NCBI GenBank assembly: GCA_963816155.1
Contig: CAWFJE010000008.1
Coordinates: 6,758-70,757, forward strand
Length of the DNA: 64,000 nt
Direction: 5' to 3'
Source: JAXGXJ01 sp963816155
Lineage (GTDB): Bacteria > Actinomycetota > Thermoleophilia > RBG-16-64-13
A program made the translations under genes and the position numbers. Position 1 is the first letter of the stretch; each line of letters begins with the position of its first letter. Positions 8,780 to 17,589 of this stretch are shown in pieces. The notes beneath the pieces were generated by a model. That model did no database searches and was not told the origin of the DNA. It saw only the letters and a program-made list of their open reading frames with translations.

Positions 8780-9753
8780 AGCGCGATCCCGACGGTGACC
8801 GTGCGCGCGGCGAAGCCGCGCGCCTCCAACCTCCGAGAAATGCCTTCGGCCTCCTCCGCCGAACGGCAGACGCCGAAGAACGCGGGCCCGGAGCCGCTCA
8901 TGAGCGCCCCCTTGGCCCCCTCGTCCAGCAGAGCCTGCTTGATCTCAGGAAGATACGGGAGCAGCGCGAAACTGGCGGCCTCCAGGTCGTTCTGGAGCAG
9001 AGAGGCGATGCCCTCCGACGCCTCGGCGACCTCCACGGCGCCTTGGCGGCCGTCCTTCCAATCCCGAGCCAATCGCTGCCACGCTGCCTCAGACTCGGCC
9101 GCTCGGGATGCGAACCCCGCTGCATCTTCAGGGGTCGTGAGGCGATCGAACGCCGCGTACACCGCCGGTGTGCTCAATTGCTCCCGCGGCAGCACGACCA
9201 CCGCGGGAACCGACGGCAGGCTTATGGGCTCCAGCCGGTCACCGATACCCTTCCCCAGAGCCGCGCCCCGGCCGAGGAAGAAGGGCACATCAGCTCCCAG
9301 TGCCGCCCCCAGCGAGTGCAGGACGTCCGCTTCCAGCGTTGTCGCTCCTTCTTCTGACAGCACACGGGCTCCCGCAAGCAAGGCAGCAGCGGCGTCCGAA
9401 CTGCCGCCCCCCATGCCGGCCCCCACGGGGATATGCTTCTCGATCTCCACGCGCCCAACGAGCGCGCGCCCGGCCGCCGCCTCGAGGGCGCGTAGCGCAC
9501 GGACGGCGAGATTGCTCTCCGGGTCTGCTCGCCCGCCCTCACGCGCGACCCCGCCCCCGTCCAGCGCCGGGCAGTCGAGGAGCAGCTCTCCAGGCCTTTG
9601 CCCTGGTCCACCGAGACTCAGGGCAAAGCGAAGCCGATCACAGAGGTCCAGCGGCGAGAACACCGTGAAGAGCTCGTGGTACCTATCGGGACGCGCAGGA
9701 CCCACCAGCAAGCAGAGGTTCACCTTGGCACACGCATGAACGCTCAGACGCAT
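8776..9753 (-). CDS. ispE: 4-diphosphocytidyl-2-C-methyl-D-erythritol kinase
   Basis: A GHMP kinase of the MEP isoprenoid pathway. It shows ACAKVNLCLLVGPARPDRYHEL at the start, the ATP loop PVGAGMGGGSSDAAAALL and the late motif ALMSGSGPAFFGV. It is 325 residues, somewhat longer than average, with extra residues after FALSLGGPGQRPGELLL. It follows rsmA and a 30-codon small ORF whose stop is nine bases before this ATG, and it overlaps the next gene by four bases. Confidence 0.95.
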   Translation of the reverse strand: MRLSVHACAKVNLCLLVGPARPDRYHELFTVFSPLDLCDRLRFALSLGGPGQRPGELLLDCPALDGGGVAREGGRADPESNLAVRALRALEAAAGRALVGRVEIEKHIPVGAGMGGGSSDAAAALLAGARVLSEEGATTLEADVLHSLGAALGADVPFFLGRGAALGKGIGDRLEPISLPSVPAVVVLPREQLSTPAVYAAFDRLTTPEDAAGFASRAAESEAAWQRLARDWKDGRQGAVEVAEASEGIASLLQNDLEAASFALLPYLPEIKQALLDEGAKGALMSGSGPAFFGVCRSAEEAEGISRRLEARGFAARTVTVGIAL

Positions 9754-9762
9754 GGCCGGGCC

Positions 9763-9855
9763 CTAGCGGAAGAGCCCGATCGGGACCCACATCCACCATC
9801 GCAGCCAACGCCGCTTCGGCAAGAAAGGCACGGTGATATCGTCGCTAGCGCTCAC
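9763..9855 (-). CDS. possible 30-residue Trp-rich small protein upstream of ispE
   Basis: GTG 9855 is preceded by GGAGCGGAAAGA, a plausible ribosome site, and the TAG at 9763 is nine bases before the ispE ATG, compatible with translational coupling. The peptide has an acidic start (VSASDDITV) and a basic, tryptophan-rich centre (KRRWLRWWMWVPIG). It occupies a gap between rsmA and ispE that otherwise has no gene. No family is recognised. It may be a leader peptide, a tiny membrane-associated protein or chance. Confidence 0.35.
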   Translation of the reverse strand: MSASDDITVPFLPKRRWLRWWMWVPIGLFR

Positions 9856-9936
9856 TCTTTCCGCTCCTGTCAGAGGCGACACCAGCAGGGACGGTCACAT
9901 GAAACAGAGCATACCGCATCGCGTGCGGGCCCGCGC

Positions 9937-10848
9937 TCAGACGTTCGTCGAGCCGAGCGCGCCTTCCTCGGTCAGAGCCAGGGTCAGTTCTGCGAACTGC
10001 CCCGGAGTGAGCCTCTCCGCCCGCACATCGAGCGGCAGGCCCAAGCCCCCGACCACGGCGAGCGCCTGCGCCCGCTTGATCCCCATGCCGCCGACCAGTG
10101 CATTGACGAGGGTCTTGCGCCGCTGGCCGAAGCCGGCTTGGATGACGGCACGTAGAGCTTCCGGCGGAACGGGTGGGAGATCAGCAGCCGGTAGACGCTC
10201 GAACACCAGCAGGGTAGAGTCCACGTTGGGCTGAGGGTAGAAGATCGACCGGGCCAGAGACCGGGAGCGCAGGACGCGCGCGTACAGACCCAGCCAGACC
10301 GACAGCGTGCCGTAGGTCTTGTTCCCAGGCGGAGCGGCCATGCGTTCCGCCACCTCCCGTTGCACCATTATGCAGTAGCGGCGAACGCCGGGAAGTCTGA
10401 GCAGCGCCTCGACCACAAAGGGCCCCGCCACCGAATAGGGTAGGTTGCTGGCACAGAGCGTGGGCGTAGGAGTCAGGTCCTCGAGGGGCGCTTTGAGCAC
10501 GTCGGTGAAGTGGAGGCTGATGTTGTCGCAACCATCGAGGGTAACGCGCAGGGGTGCGGCCAAGGCGCGGTCCACTTCGAACGCGTGCACGTGGGTGGCC
10601 ACGGTGGCCAAGGCCCGCGTGAGAACACCCAGGCCCGCGCCCACCTCCAAGATCACGTCCTCGCGTGAGTGATCGAGTTGGGCCAGGATCAGGTCTAGGA
10701 TATTGTCGTCGATAAGGAAATTCTGGCCCAGTTCGCGCTTGGGCGTGACGCCGAACTCTGTCAGACGCGCCAGGGATACCTGCCGGGCGCGAATCCCGGC
10801 GTCCGGAGTGTCTCCGCCGGGGGCGGCTCCTCCGTCGTCAGACCTCAT
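9937..10848 (-). CDS. rsmA: 16S rRNA A1518/A1519 dimethyltransferase
   Basis: KsgA/RsmA dimethylates two adenines in the 3' end of 16S rRNA. It has the family opening TPKRELGQNFLIDDNI, the SAM motif ILEVGAGLGVLTRAL, and the catalytic ASNLPYSVAGPF (NLPY motif). It has 303 residues, with a short Gly/Asp-rich extension before the conserved part; a start nearer residue 30 is possible. It overlaps the end of tatD by 11 bases. Confidence 0.95.
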   Translation of the reverse strand: MRSDDGGAAPGGDTPDAGIRARQVSLARLTEFGVTPKRELGQNFLIDDNILDLILAQLDHSREDVILEVGAGLGVLTRALATVATHVHAFEVDRALAAPLRVTLDGCDNISLHFTDVLKAPLEDLTPTPTLCASNLPYSVAGPFVVEALLRLPGVRRYCIMVQREVAERMAAPPGNKTYGTLSVWLGLYARVLRSRSLARSIFYPQPNVDSTLLVFERLPAADLPPVPPEALRAVIQAGFGQRRKTLVNALVGGMGIKRAQALAVVGGLGLPLDVRAERLTPGQFAELTLALTEEGALGSTNV

Positions 10849-11626
10849 GGTGCGCCGCCGACTGGAACTCTCCCGTGCGCGGAAAGGCGCACGCGACGTT
10901 AGCCTCCACCTGAAGGGCCAACTCGTCGATCCGCACGCTGCGTAGGGCAGCCACGAACTCGTAGGTCTTGACTACGAGAGCAGGCCGGTTGGGCCGGCCC
11001 CGCAAAGGTACCGGCGTGAGATACGGCGCGTCGGTCTCCAGCAGCAGGCGATCGTGAGGCGTCCGCCGGCAGGCCTCCTGCAGGTCAGTGGCGCTCTTGT
11101 AGGTGACATTGCCGGCGAAGCTGAGGAAGTAGCCCCGCTCGATGACTTCCTCTATCTCGGTGGAGAGGGAGAAGCAGTGCAATATCACCGTCAGATCGGC
11201 CGCGTGCTCGTCCAGGACGCGCAAGGTGGCCTCTGCCGCGCCACGCGTGTGGATGACCACGGGCAGACCGGCCGAGCGGGCCAGCTCGAGATGGCGGACA
11301 AAGACTTCCTTCTGGACCTCATGGGGCCAGTTGTCGTGATAGAAATCGAAGCCCGTCTCCCCCACCGCCACCACGCGTTCGTGCGCCACGAGCCGTTGGA
11401 GCCCTTCCAGACCCCCGGACGTGAGCAGACCGGCCTCCTGGGGGTGGAAACCTACGCTGCAGAACACCTGTGGATAGCGCTCGGCGAGGGTGACGGCAAG
11501 ACGTGACGAGTCGAGATCGGTGCCGGATTGGATGATGAGTCCCACACCCTCTCGGAGAGCTTCATCGATGAGCAGATCCGGATCGGTGCGGCAGTGATCC
11601 AGGTGGGTGTGTGAATCGATGAGCAT
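10838..11626 (-). CDS. tatD: TatD-family metal-dependent DNase
   Basis: An amidohydrolase-fold hydrolase: metal ligands in LIDSHTHLDH, VAVGETGFDFYHDN, VIHTRGA, LHCFSLS and LETDAPYL, in the normal order and spacing, over 262 residues. The family acts on DNA 3' ends or D-aminoacyl ester substrates. It lies in the conserved metG-tatD-rsmA-ispE arrangement. ATG 11626 has no strong ribosome site, so a coupled or alternative start cannot be excluded. Confidence 0.92.
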   Translation of the reverse strand: MLIDSHTHLDHCRTDPDLLIDEALREGVGLIIQSGTDLDSSRLAVTLAERYPQVFCSVGFHPQEAGLLTSGGLEGLQRLVAHERVVAVGETGFDFYHDNWPHEVQKEVFVRHLELARSAGLPVVIHTRGAAEATLRVLDEHAADLTVILHCFSLSTEIEEVIERGYFLSFAGNVTYKSATDLQEACRRTPHDRLLLETDAPYLTPVPLRGRPNRPALVVKTYEFVAALRSVRIDELALQVEANVACAFPRTGEFQSAAHHEV

Positions 11627-11677
11627 GAGGGTGGACCGAAAGCGACGGGTCGACGGCCGGACGGCCGGGCGGGCCCG

Positions 11678-13336
11678 CTACTCCTCGATGCGGGGAAAGA
11701 GCGGCGGCCCCACGACCACGGTCAACCCCGCGGGAAGCAGGCCCCAACGCGCCTCCTCCCAGCTGAGGGCGGCATCAGAAGGCGACCCCTGGGCTGAGTC
11801 ACCGGCCGGGGACTCCAGACCGATGCGCGTGCGAATGGCCGCGGCCGTCTCGGGGATGAACGGATGGAGTAGGACGGACAGGAGACGCAGTCCCTCGGCC
11901 AGGTCCCAGAGGGTACAGTCGAGGGCGGCCGCGGCACCGGCGACGGCCGCAGTACCGGCAGTGGCCTCGGCGCCGGCAGTGGCATCGGCGCCGGCAGTGG
12001 CATTGGCGCCGGCGGCGACGGCCGCGCTCTCAACCGCCGCTTCCTTGGCCTGCTTCCAGGGCGCCTGTTCTTCCACGTAGCGGTTGAGCCGGCGCACGAA
12101 GGTCCACACCATCTCCAGGGCGGCAGTCAGGTCCATGTCGTCGAGCTGAGCGCGGACGGTCGCGGCTGTGGCGTCGGCCTCGGCCGCCAAGGGCGAGTCA
12201 GACAGGGTGCGACCCCGGGGCGGCGCCGGGACGGCGCCGCCCCGGTACTTGCCGATCATCGACGTGGTCCGCGACAGCAGGTTGCCCAGTTCGTTGGCCA
12301 ACTCGGTGTTGTAACGGGCTTTGAAGCCCTCCTCGCTCACCACCCCGTCCAGGCCGAAGCTCACCTCCCGCAGGCAGTAGAAGCGGAAGGGGTCGGCTCC
12401 GTACTGCTCGATAAGCGGGAAGGGATCCATGACGTTCCCGCGCGTCTTGGACATCTTCTCCCCTCCGAGCTTCAGATAGCCGTGCACGAAGAGGTGCTCG
12501 GGCAAGGGATATCCCGCCGACATGAGCAGCGCAGGCCAGATGATGCCGTGGAACTTGAGGATGTCCTGGGCCATGAGATGGTAGGTGGGGGGCCAGAAGC
12601 GGCCCATCAGATCTTCGCCAGGCGCGTAGTGCAGAGCACTCAGGTAGTTGATGAGAGCGTCCACCCACACATAGACGACCTGGGAAGCGTCCCAGGGGAC
12701 CCCTACCCCCCACTTGAGGGTCGCGCGTGAGATGGAGATGTCGTCCAATCCCTGCTCGATGAACGACAGGGCCTCGTTGTACCGATGCCGGGGCCGGACA
12801 AAATCCGGATGAGCCCGATAGTGTGCGACTAGGCGCTCCTCGAAGGCGGACAGACGGAAGAAGTAGTTGTCCTCTTCCATATGCAGAGGAGCGGTCCCGT
12901 GGTCAGGGCAGAGACCTTCAACCAGGTTGTCCTCGGTGTAGTAGGCCTCACAGGCGCCGCAGTAGAGCCCCGAGTAGGAGCTCTTGTAGATATCCCCGGC
13001 GTCATAGCAGCGCTGTACGAACTCCTGGACGAAGCGCTCGTGTTCCGGATCGGTGGTGCGGATGAAGAAATCGTTGGTGGCCCCGACCTTGTGCGCCACT
13101 TCCTTGAACTTCGCCACCACTTCGTCCACGTGCTGCTTGGGGGTGAGGCCACGCGCACCGGCAGCCTGCTCCACCTTGGTGCCATGCTCGTCGGTGCCGG
13201 TGAGGAAGAAGACGTCGTCACCGAGTTGGCGGTGAAAACGAGCAGCCACATCGGCGGCGGCGGTCGTGTAGGCGTGACCGATGTGAGGCACGTCGTTGAC
13301 GTAGTAGATAGGCGTGGTGATATAGAAGCGACCCAT
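11678..13336 (-). CDS. metG: methionyl-tRNA synthetase
   Basis: A class I synthetase charging tRNA-Met. HIGH-type motif is in TPIYYVNDVPHIGHAY, a zinc knuckle has Cys pairs around residues 124-145 (YCGACEAYY then LCPDH), and KMSKTRG lies near residue 294. The anticodon-binding helices follow. At about residues 440-465 there is a repeated hexapeptide linker (A-N/D/E-A-T-A-G) encoded by an 18-bp tandem repeat. The protein ends at 552 residues without the optional C-terminal tRNA-binding domain. Confidence 0.96.
   Translation of the reverse strand: MGRFYITTPIYYVNDVPHIGHAYTTAAADVAARFHRQLGDDVFFLTGTDEHGTKVEQAAGARGLTPKQHVDEVVAKFKEVAHKVGATNDFFIRTTDPEHERFVQEFVQRCYDAGDIYKSSYSGLYCGACEAYYTEDNLVEGLCPDHGTAPLHMEEDNYFFRLSAFEERLVAHYRAHPDFVRPRHRYNEALSFIEQGLDDISISRATLKWGVGVPWDASQVVYVWVDALINYLSALHYAPGEDLMGRFWPPTYHLMAQDILKFHGIIWPALLMSAGYPLPEHLFVHGYLKLGGEKMSKTRGNVMDPFPLIEQYGADPFRFYCLREVSFGLDGVVSEEGFKARYNTELANELGNLLSRTTSMIGKYRGGAVPAPPRGRTLSDSPLAAEADATAATVRAQLDDMDLTAALEMVWTFVRRLNRYVEEQAPWKQAKEAAVESAAVAAGANATAGADATAGAEATAGTAAVAGAAAALDCTLWDLAEGLRLLSVLLHPFIPETAAAIRTRIGLESPAGDSAQGSPSDAALSWEEARWGLLPAGLTVVVGPPLFPRIEE
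11937..12018 (-). repeat. 18-bp tandem repeat inside metG
   Basis: The block CCGGCAGTGG recurs at 11955, 11973 and 11991, with degenerate units before (11937) and after (12009), all at an 18-bp period. It codes in frame for six-residue Ala/Gly/Thr units, so repeat-number changes would not break the gene. Confidence 0.75.
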
Positions 13337-13342
13337 GGGCGG

Positions 13343-14227
13343 CTATTCTAACAGAGCGCTGCTTTCCCGGGCCTTCAGCGCCAATCGATAGGCTTCGCGC
13401 GCAGACAGGCCCGTGAGAGAGGCCACGATGGCAGCCGCCCTCTTGGTCCCCACGCCGAGCGCCGCGAGTTCACTCAGAGCCGCCTGCACACGTGGCTCGA
13501 AATCACCGGCCATGGGTGCGGATGAAGCGCCACCGCACCCAAGCCCGCGGCGCACCGCCGAGCCTGAGACAGACGGCGCCAACACCAACACGATCTCGCC
13601 CCGTACCGGTTCGGCCAGCTTGGCGGCCACCTCAGCCGCCGTGCCCCGCACGACCTCCTCATACACCTTGGTCAGCTCCCGGCACAGGGCGACCTGCCGC
13701 TCGGGCCACCGCTCGGCGATGACCGCCAAGGAAGAGCGTACGCGGCGCGGTGATTCGTAGGCCACCAGCGCGGCGCCCGTCGCCTCGAAACCACCCAATT
13801 GCTCAAGCAGCTTGGTCTTGGTCCGCTCCAAGAAGCCCACGAACGCGAAGCGGTCGGCGGGGAGTCCTGCCGATACGAGGGCGGTGGAGACGGCGGAGGG
13901 ACCTGGCAGGACGGTCAAAGGCACACCTTCTGCCACACACGCCCGCACCAACGAGAAACCGGGGTCCGAGACTCCAGGCATGCCCGCATCCGATACGAGT
14001 GCCACCGTCTCACCGGACAGTAGTCGAGGCAGCAGCAAGGCGACACGCTCCTCCTCGTTGTGTCCGTGAAAGCTGATCAGGCGGGCATTGATGCCGTAGC
14101 GGTCAAGGAGCACGCGTGTGTGCCGCGTGTCTTCGCAGGCCACCACATCCACCTCTTTCAGCACCTCGAGCACACGAAGAGTCACGTCCGCGAGATTGCC
14201 GATGGGAGTCGGGCAGACGTACAGCAT
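13343..14227 (-). CDS. rsmI: 16S rRNA (cytidine-2'-O-)-methyltransferase RsmI
   Basis: 2'-O-methylates C1402 of 16S rRNA. The start MLYVCPTPIGNLADVTLRVLEVL at ATG 14227 is the canonical RsmI N-terminus; the 27 residues upstream in the open frame overlap the ROK gene and are unlike the family. SAM-binding parts CEDTRHTRVLLDRYGI and LVSDAGMPGVSDPG are present, with the C-terminal RsmI helix-turn-helix (VGTKRAAAIVASLTGLS). It follows the ROK kinase by five bases and precedes metG. Confidence 0.94.
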   Translation of the reverse strand: MLYVCPTPIGNLADVTLRVLEVLKEVDVVACEDTRHTRVLLDRYGINARLISFHGHNEEERVALLLPRLLSGETVALVSDAGMPGVSDPGFSLVRACVAEGVPLTVLPGPSAVSTALVSAGLPADRFAFVGFLERTKTKLLEQLGGFEATGAALVAYESPRRVRSSLAVIAERWPERQVALCRELTKVYEEVVRGTAAEVAAKLAEPVRGEIVLVLAPSVSGSAVRRGLGCGGASSAPMAGDFEPRVQAALSELAALGVGTKRAAAIVASLTGLSAREAYRLALKARESSALLE

Positions 14228-14232
14228 GGCTT

Positions 14233-15261
14233 TCAGACGTTCTCGGGCGGTATGCACTCGTGGGGGTCGGAGGTCCCGAGGCTCTCGTGGGCGGCGAGGA
14301 AATCCCACGCCGCCAGCCCGCCCCCCACCAATCCGGCCAGGTTACCCAACGAGGCCGGGACCACTCTGACCTGGTCGCGGTTGGGCGGGAGCGCCGTCTC
14401 GCGCATGATCCGCTCGGCAGGCGAAAGAATGAGGTCTCCCAGACTGCCCACCCCGCCCCCGATGACGATGACCTCAGGATTGAACGTGTTCACCAGGCCG
14501 ACGAGACCCAGGCCCAGCCAACCTGCCAGTTCGCTCACGGCCGCCACGGCACCCGCGTGCCCCTGACGGGCCAGTCTCGCCACGCACGCGCCGTCCAGCC
14601 TACCCTCGTCGCGCCGGGCGGCGAGCGCCCCGTCTGGGTCCTCGCCTGGTCTCCCCGCTCGTGCCTGCGCGAAGCGTTCCAAGGCCTTGCCCGAGACGTA
14701 CATCTCCAGGCACCCCCGAGCCCCACACGCGCAGAGTTCCCCTCCCGCGCACACGATGGTGTGACCCAGTTCAGCAGCGCCACCGCCCGCGCCCCCGTAG
14801 ATGTGCCCGTTGAGTAGAAGCCCGCCGCCCACACCGGTCCCCAGGGTGAGCATGACCACATGCCGGTATCCGGCCGCGGCACCCACGACCGCCTCCGCCC
14901 GAGTGGCGGCGTTGGCATCGTTCTCGAGCACCACGGACACCCCCAGAGTCTCCTCCAGAACGGCCGCCAGATGCATTCCCTGAAGGGGAAGGTGGGGCGA
15001 GGTGACCACCACTCCCCGCTCGCTGTCGATGGTCCCCGCGCAGGCCAATCCCACGGCCTGCAGGTCCAGATCGGCAAAGGTGTCAAGGGCCCGGCGCAGC
15101 GTCCCTTCCAGGCCTGTCAGAAAGGCGACTACATTCTCCGACACCGAGGGCTCAACGAGCGCCGGGGCAAGGATGTTGCCGGCACGGTCCACCGGAGCGA
15201 CCGCGATCTTGGACCCGCCGATGTCCACCCCCAGCACTGCGAGCTTGTGGCCTCCCACCAT
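14233..15261 (-). CDS. ROK-family sugar kinase (glucokinase-like)
   Basis: An ATP-dependent hexose kinase of the ROK type. It shows the phosphate loop LGVDIGGSKIAVAPVD, the DNDAN motif as ENDANAATRAE, the GTGVGGG motif, and the ROK zinc site ELCACGARGCLEMY (CxCGxxGCxE pattern). There is no N-terminal DNA-binding domain, so it is a kinase rather than a repressor. A good ribosome site (GGGGAGGG) precedes ATG 15261. Substrate is probably glucose or an amino sugar. Confidence 0.87.
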   Translation of the reverse strand: MVGGHKLAVLGVDIGGSKIAVAPVDRAGNILAPALVEPSVSENVVAFLTGLEGTLRRALDTFADLDLQAVGLACAGTIDSERGVVVTSPHLPLQGMHLAAVLEETLGVSVVLENDANAATRAEAVVGAAAGYRHVVMLTLGTGVGGGLLLNGHIYGGAGGGAAELGHTIVCAGGELCACGARGCLEMYVSGKALERFAQARAGRPGEDPDGALAARRDEGRLDGACVARLARQGHAGAVAAVSELAGWLGLGLVGLVNTFNPEVIVIGGGVGSLGDLILSPAERIMRETALPPNRDQVRVVPASLGNLAGLVGGGLAAWDFLAAHESLGTSDPHECIPPENV

Positions 15262-15262
15262 C

Positions 15263-15805
15263 CTATGCGCCCTCCCCTGCAGACCGGACCCTGTGCGTCA
15301 GACGCACGAAGTCCTCCCCAAACTCGTAGTCGAGTTGCACACATTCACGCTCGTAGCCCATGCGGCGATAGAAGTCCTCCGCCCGGCCTCCCTTGACCGT
15401 GCGCAGCACGATCCTGGCGCAGCCCCTGCGCCGGGCCTCCTCTTCGAAGCGGGCCAGCATGTCCGCCCCGATGCCACGGCTGCGGTAGTCGCGTCCCACT
15501 ATGAACTCGTCCACGGAGGCCAAGCCGCCGAGAAAGTGCCCTTTCAAGACCGCCAAGACCTTCCGGCGCTGCTTGAGGATCAGAGCGTAAGGATCGGCGA
15601 TCCACTGGGTCTCGCGGCCGAAGGTCTCCTCGTCCGACAGGGGCCACTCCTCACGCAAGAAGCGGGCCAGATCCTTCTCGTCGCCCCTGCCTACGACCAT
15701 GGCCAGCCTGTCGCCCACCTCCGCGAGATCGAAACGTCCACCGTCGGGCCTGGGGTCCTCGGCGCTCGGACCGCCCAAGGCGCTACTCTCAACAAGTACC
15801 ACCAT
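15263..15805 (-). CDS. GNAT-family N-acetyltransferase
   Basis: A 180-residue acetyltransferase. The acetyl-CoA loop is seen in DYRSRGIGADMLARFEEEARRRG (R-x-x-G-I-G type), followed by RTVKGGRAEDFYRRMGYERE. I chose ATG 15805 (MVVLVESSALGG); the longer frame upstream is antisense-like and overlaps the asparaginase gene. It overlaps that gene by 17 bases and ends one base before the ROK ATG. The acceptor is unknown. Confidence 0.8.
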   Translation of the reverse strand: MVVLVESSALGGPSAEDPRPDGGRFDLAEVGDRLAMVVGRGDEKDLARFLREEWPLSDEETFGRETQWIADPYALILKQRRKVLAVLKGHFLGGLASVDEFIVGRDYRSRGIGADMLARFEEEARRRGCARIVLRTVKGGRAEDFYRRMGYERECVQLDYEFGEDFVRLTHRVRSAGEGA

Positions 15806-16811
15806 CTCGCCGGGCGACAGACGCCCGCTCGGTCCACTCGTCGCGAGGAGCGGTCTGTCCCGCCATGTCGGAAGGAAGCTCGAGACCGCAGGACTCCAGG
15901 GATAGGCGCGCCAGAAGGGGAATCGGCCGGGCGGAACCATCCTCCACTTTGAGAACGACGCCCACGGCCATCTCCGTGTCGCCACCCGCATCGTGGACTG
16001 GGCACACGGCCAATCCCTGCACTCCCTCCGCACCTCCCTTGGCAGCCACGCGGCCGGGAAGCGAGAGCATCAACCGGGTGTCGAGGCGCGTCCTGCCCCC
16101 CACGAGGCCCGGGTGGGCAAGCATGGCGTCCCTTACCCTGGCGAGACCGGGCGTGGCACCCTCTCCCAGGAGGGCGAAAAGCCAGGCAGCCTCCTCCAGG
16201 GTCAGACGGATGACGGGGACGCCGCACCCATCCTCGCCATCGAACAGGGCCGGCCCCGAGCCGCGCCCCGCCTGAGCAGGCTCCGCCGCGCGCCTTCCCG
16301 GCCGCATGGCCAGCAACCCCTCGATGGTCCGCGCCACCTCCAGTTGCACGGGGTGGTCGGACCGCTCGTACCCTTCGACCGGCGCGCCCAGATGACGTGC
16401 CTGCGCCACCATCCCTGCGTGCTTGCCGGAACACATGTGGACCAGCGGGCCGCAGACCAGCGCCTCCGCCGCCACCCCGCAACGCTTCAGCAGTCCCGCC
16501 ACCACCTGCGTGTGCTCGCGCTGGCCCGCGTGGGAGCCGGTCATGACGGCTATCTCCTCCGGCGTGATGGCCAGGGCCTCCGCCGCCCCGCTCTCGATGA
16601 CCGCGAGGGCCTGAAAAGGCTTGGCGGCAGAACGAAGGAGCAGAGGGAGAGAGGCGTCCCCCACACGGCCACGCAGAGACCCGGCGCTATCTACCACCGC
16701 GATGGCTCCTCTGTGGATGGACTCCGGGGTCGAACCACGCAGCAGCGCCGCCACAGGCTCGAAACGCTGGTCGAGCGCAATCGCCGTGCGTGTCTCTCTG
16801 TCTGCGGTCAT
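15789..16811 (-). CDS. asparaginase II-family protein (Rhizobium-type)
   Basis: Matches the thermolabile L-asparaginase family seen in Rhizobium etli rather than the E. coli AnsA/B fold. It has a start like PVAALLRGSTPESIHRGAIAV, SAAKPFQALAVIESGAA, TGSHAGQREHT and MCSGKHAGMV, all strongly conserved. It would hydrolyse asparagine to aspartate and ammonia; a related acyl amidohydrolase role is possible. GGAGGA lies ten bases before ATG 16811. Confidence 0.85.
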   Translation of the reverse strand: MTADRETRTAIALDQRFEPVAALLRGSTPESIHRGAIAVVDSAGSLRGRVGDASLPLLLRSAAKPFQALAVIESGAAEALAITPEEIAVMTGSHAGQREHTQVVAGLLKRCGVAAEALVCGPLVHMCSGKHAGMVAQARHLGAPVEGYERSDHPVQLEVARTIEGLLAMRPGRRAAEPAQAGRGSGPALFDGEDGCGVPVIRLTLEEAAWLFALLGEGATPGLARVRDAMLAHPGLVGGRTRLDTRLMLSLPGRVAAKGGAEGVQGLAVCPVHDAGGDTEMAVGVVLKVEDGSARPIPLLARLSLESCGLELPSDMAGQTAPRDEWTERASVARRDGGTC

Positions 16812-16817
16812 CGACCG

Positions 16818-17051
16818 CTATTCCTCCAGCTCGAGTGCCGCCTGCGCTTCCTCCAGGTCCTCGGCCCTCACCATGATGTCCTGCTGTCCCAGTCCATCGA
16901 CAGTGAGCCCGTACACGCGCGAAGCTGCTTCGTGACGGCACCAGGTCTCAATGCCCGCGCTGCGCAACTTGGAGACTATGATCTCCGCTTCCATGGGCTC
17001 GTTCACACTCGCGAGAAGCACGGGGCCTCCGCTCTCAGAGTCCGAGTTCAC
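16818..17051 (-). CDS. DUF2007-like small protein
   Basis: 77 residues from GTG 17051 with AGGAGG upstream. The pattern VLLASVNEPMEAEIIVSKLRSAGIETW followed by IMVRAEDLEEAQAALE matches the small DUF2007 (putative signal-transducing) fold, a ferredoxin-like single domain. Its start overlaps the end of the HD-domain gene by 17 bases. Function unknown. Confidence 0.75.
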   Translation of the reverse strand: MNSDSESGGPVLLASVNEPMEAEIIVSKLRSAGIETWCRHEAASRVYGLTVDGLGQQDIMVRAEDLEEAQAALELEE

Positions 17052-17589
17052 TACTGACCTCCTGCATAGCTTCCAGACCGATGGCCATGAATTCTTCCAG
17101 TTCCAGACCCAGCTCCACGCATGTGAGGATATCCTCTCTTCGTGCTCCCTTGGCGAAACTGGGCTCTTTGAAGCGCTTGCGCAAGCTCTTGAGGCTCACA
17201 AGAGCCAGTTGCCTCTCCGGCCGGATGAGGGCCGCCGCCGTGATGAGCCCCGTGAGGGGGTCGCAGGCGAACAAGGCCCGGTCCATCGCCGAGCGCACTT
17301 GAGAGCCGTTGCCGGGATTGTGAGCGGCGATGGCCTGCAACACACTCTCATCATCCAGACCGGCCGCCCGTAGTCGTTCCACGGTGCGAAGACCATGCAC
17401 GGCCATCTGGTCTGCCGTGTCCTCCACATCGAGGTCATGGAGCAGGCCGGCCATACGCCACAGATCTTCGTCCTCGCCCAGACGACGAGCCAGCGCACCC
17501 ATGACCGCCTCCGTGGCCAGCATGTGCTTCAGCAGATTGTCGCTGCTCACCTGGGAACGGACCAAGGTCAGGGCTTCTTCTCTCGTCAC
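17035..17589 (-). CDS. HD-domain phosphohydrolase-like protein (HDIG type)
   Basis: 184 residues. An HD metal site is visible in NLLKHMLATEAVMGALARRLG (His) and WRMAGLLHDLDVEDT (HD), with further histidines in MAVHGLRTVERL and AIAAHNPGN. Such proteins hydrolyse nucleotides or phosphate esters; the substrate cannot be told from sequence. GTG 17589 overlaps the Nudix stop by four bases, so the two are probably co-translated. Confidence 0.82.
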   Translation of the reverse strand: MTREEALTLVRSQVSSDNLLKHMLATEAVMGALARRLGEDEDLWRMAGLLHDLDVEDTADQMAVHGLRTVERLRAAGLDDESVLQAIAAHNPGNGSQVRSAMDRALFACDPLTGLITAAALIRPERQLALVSLKSLRKRFKEPSFAKGARREDILTCVELGLELEEFMAIGLEAMQEVSSELGL

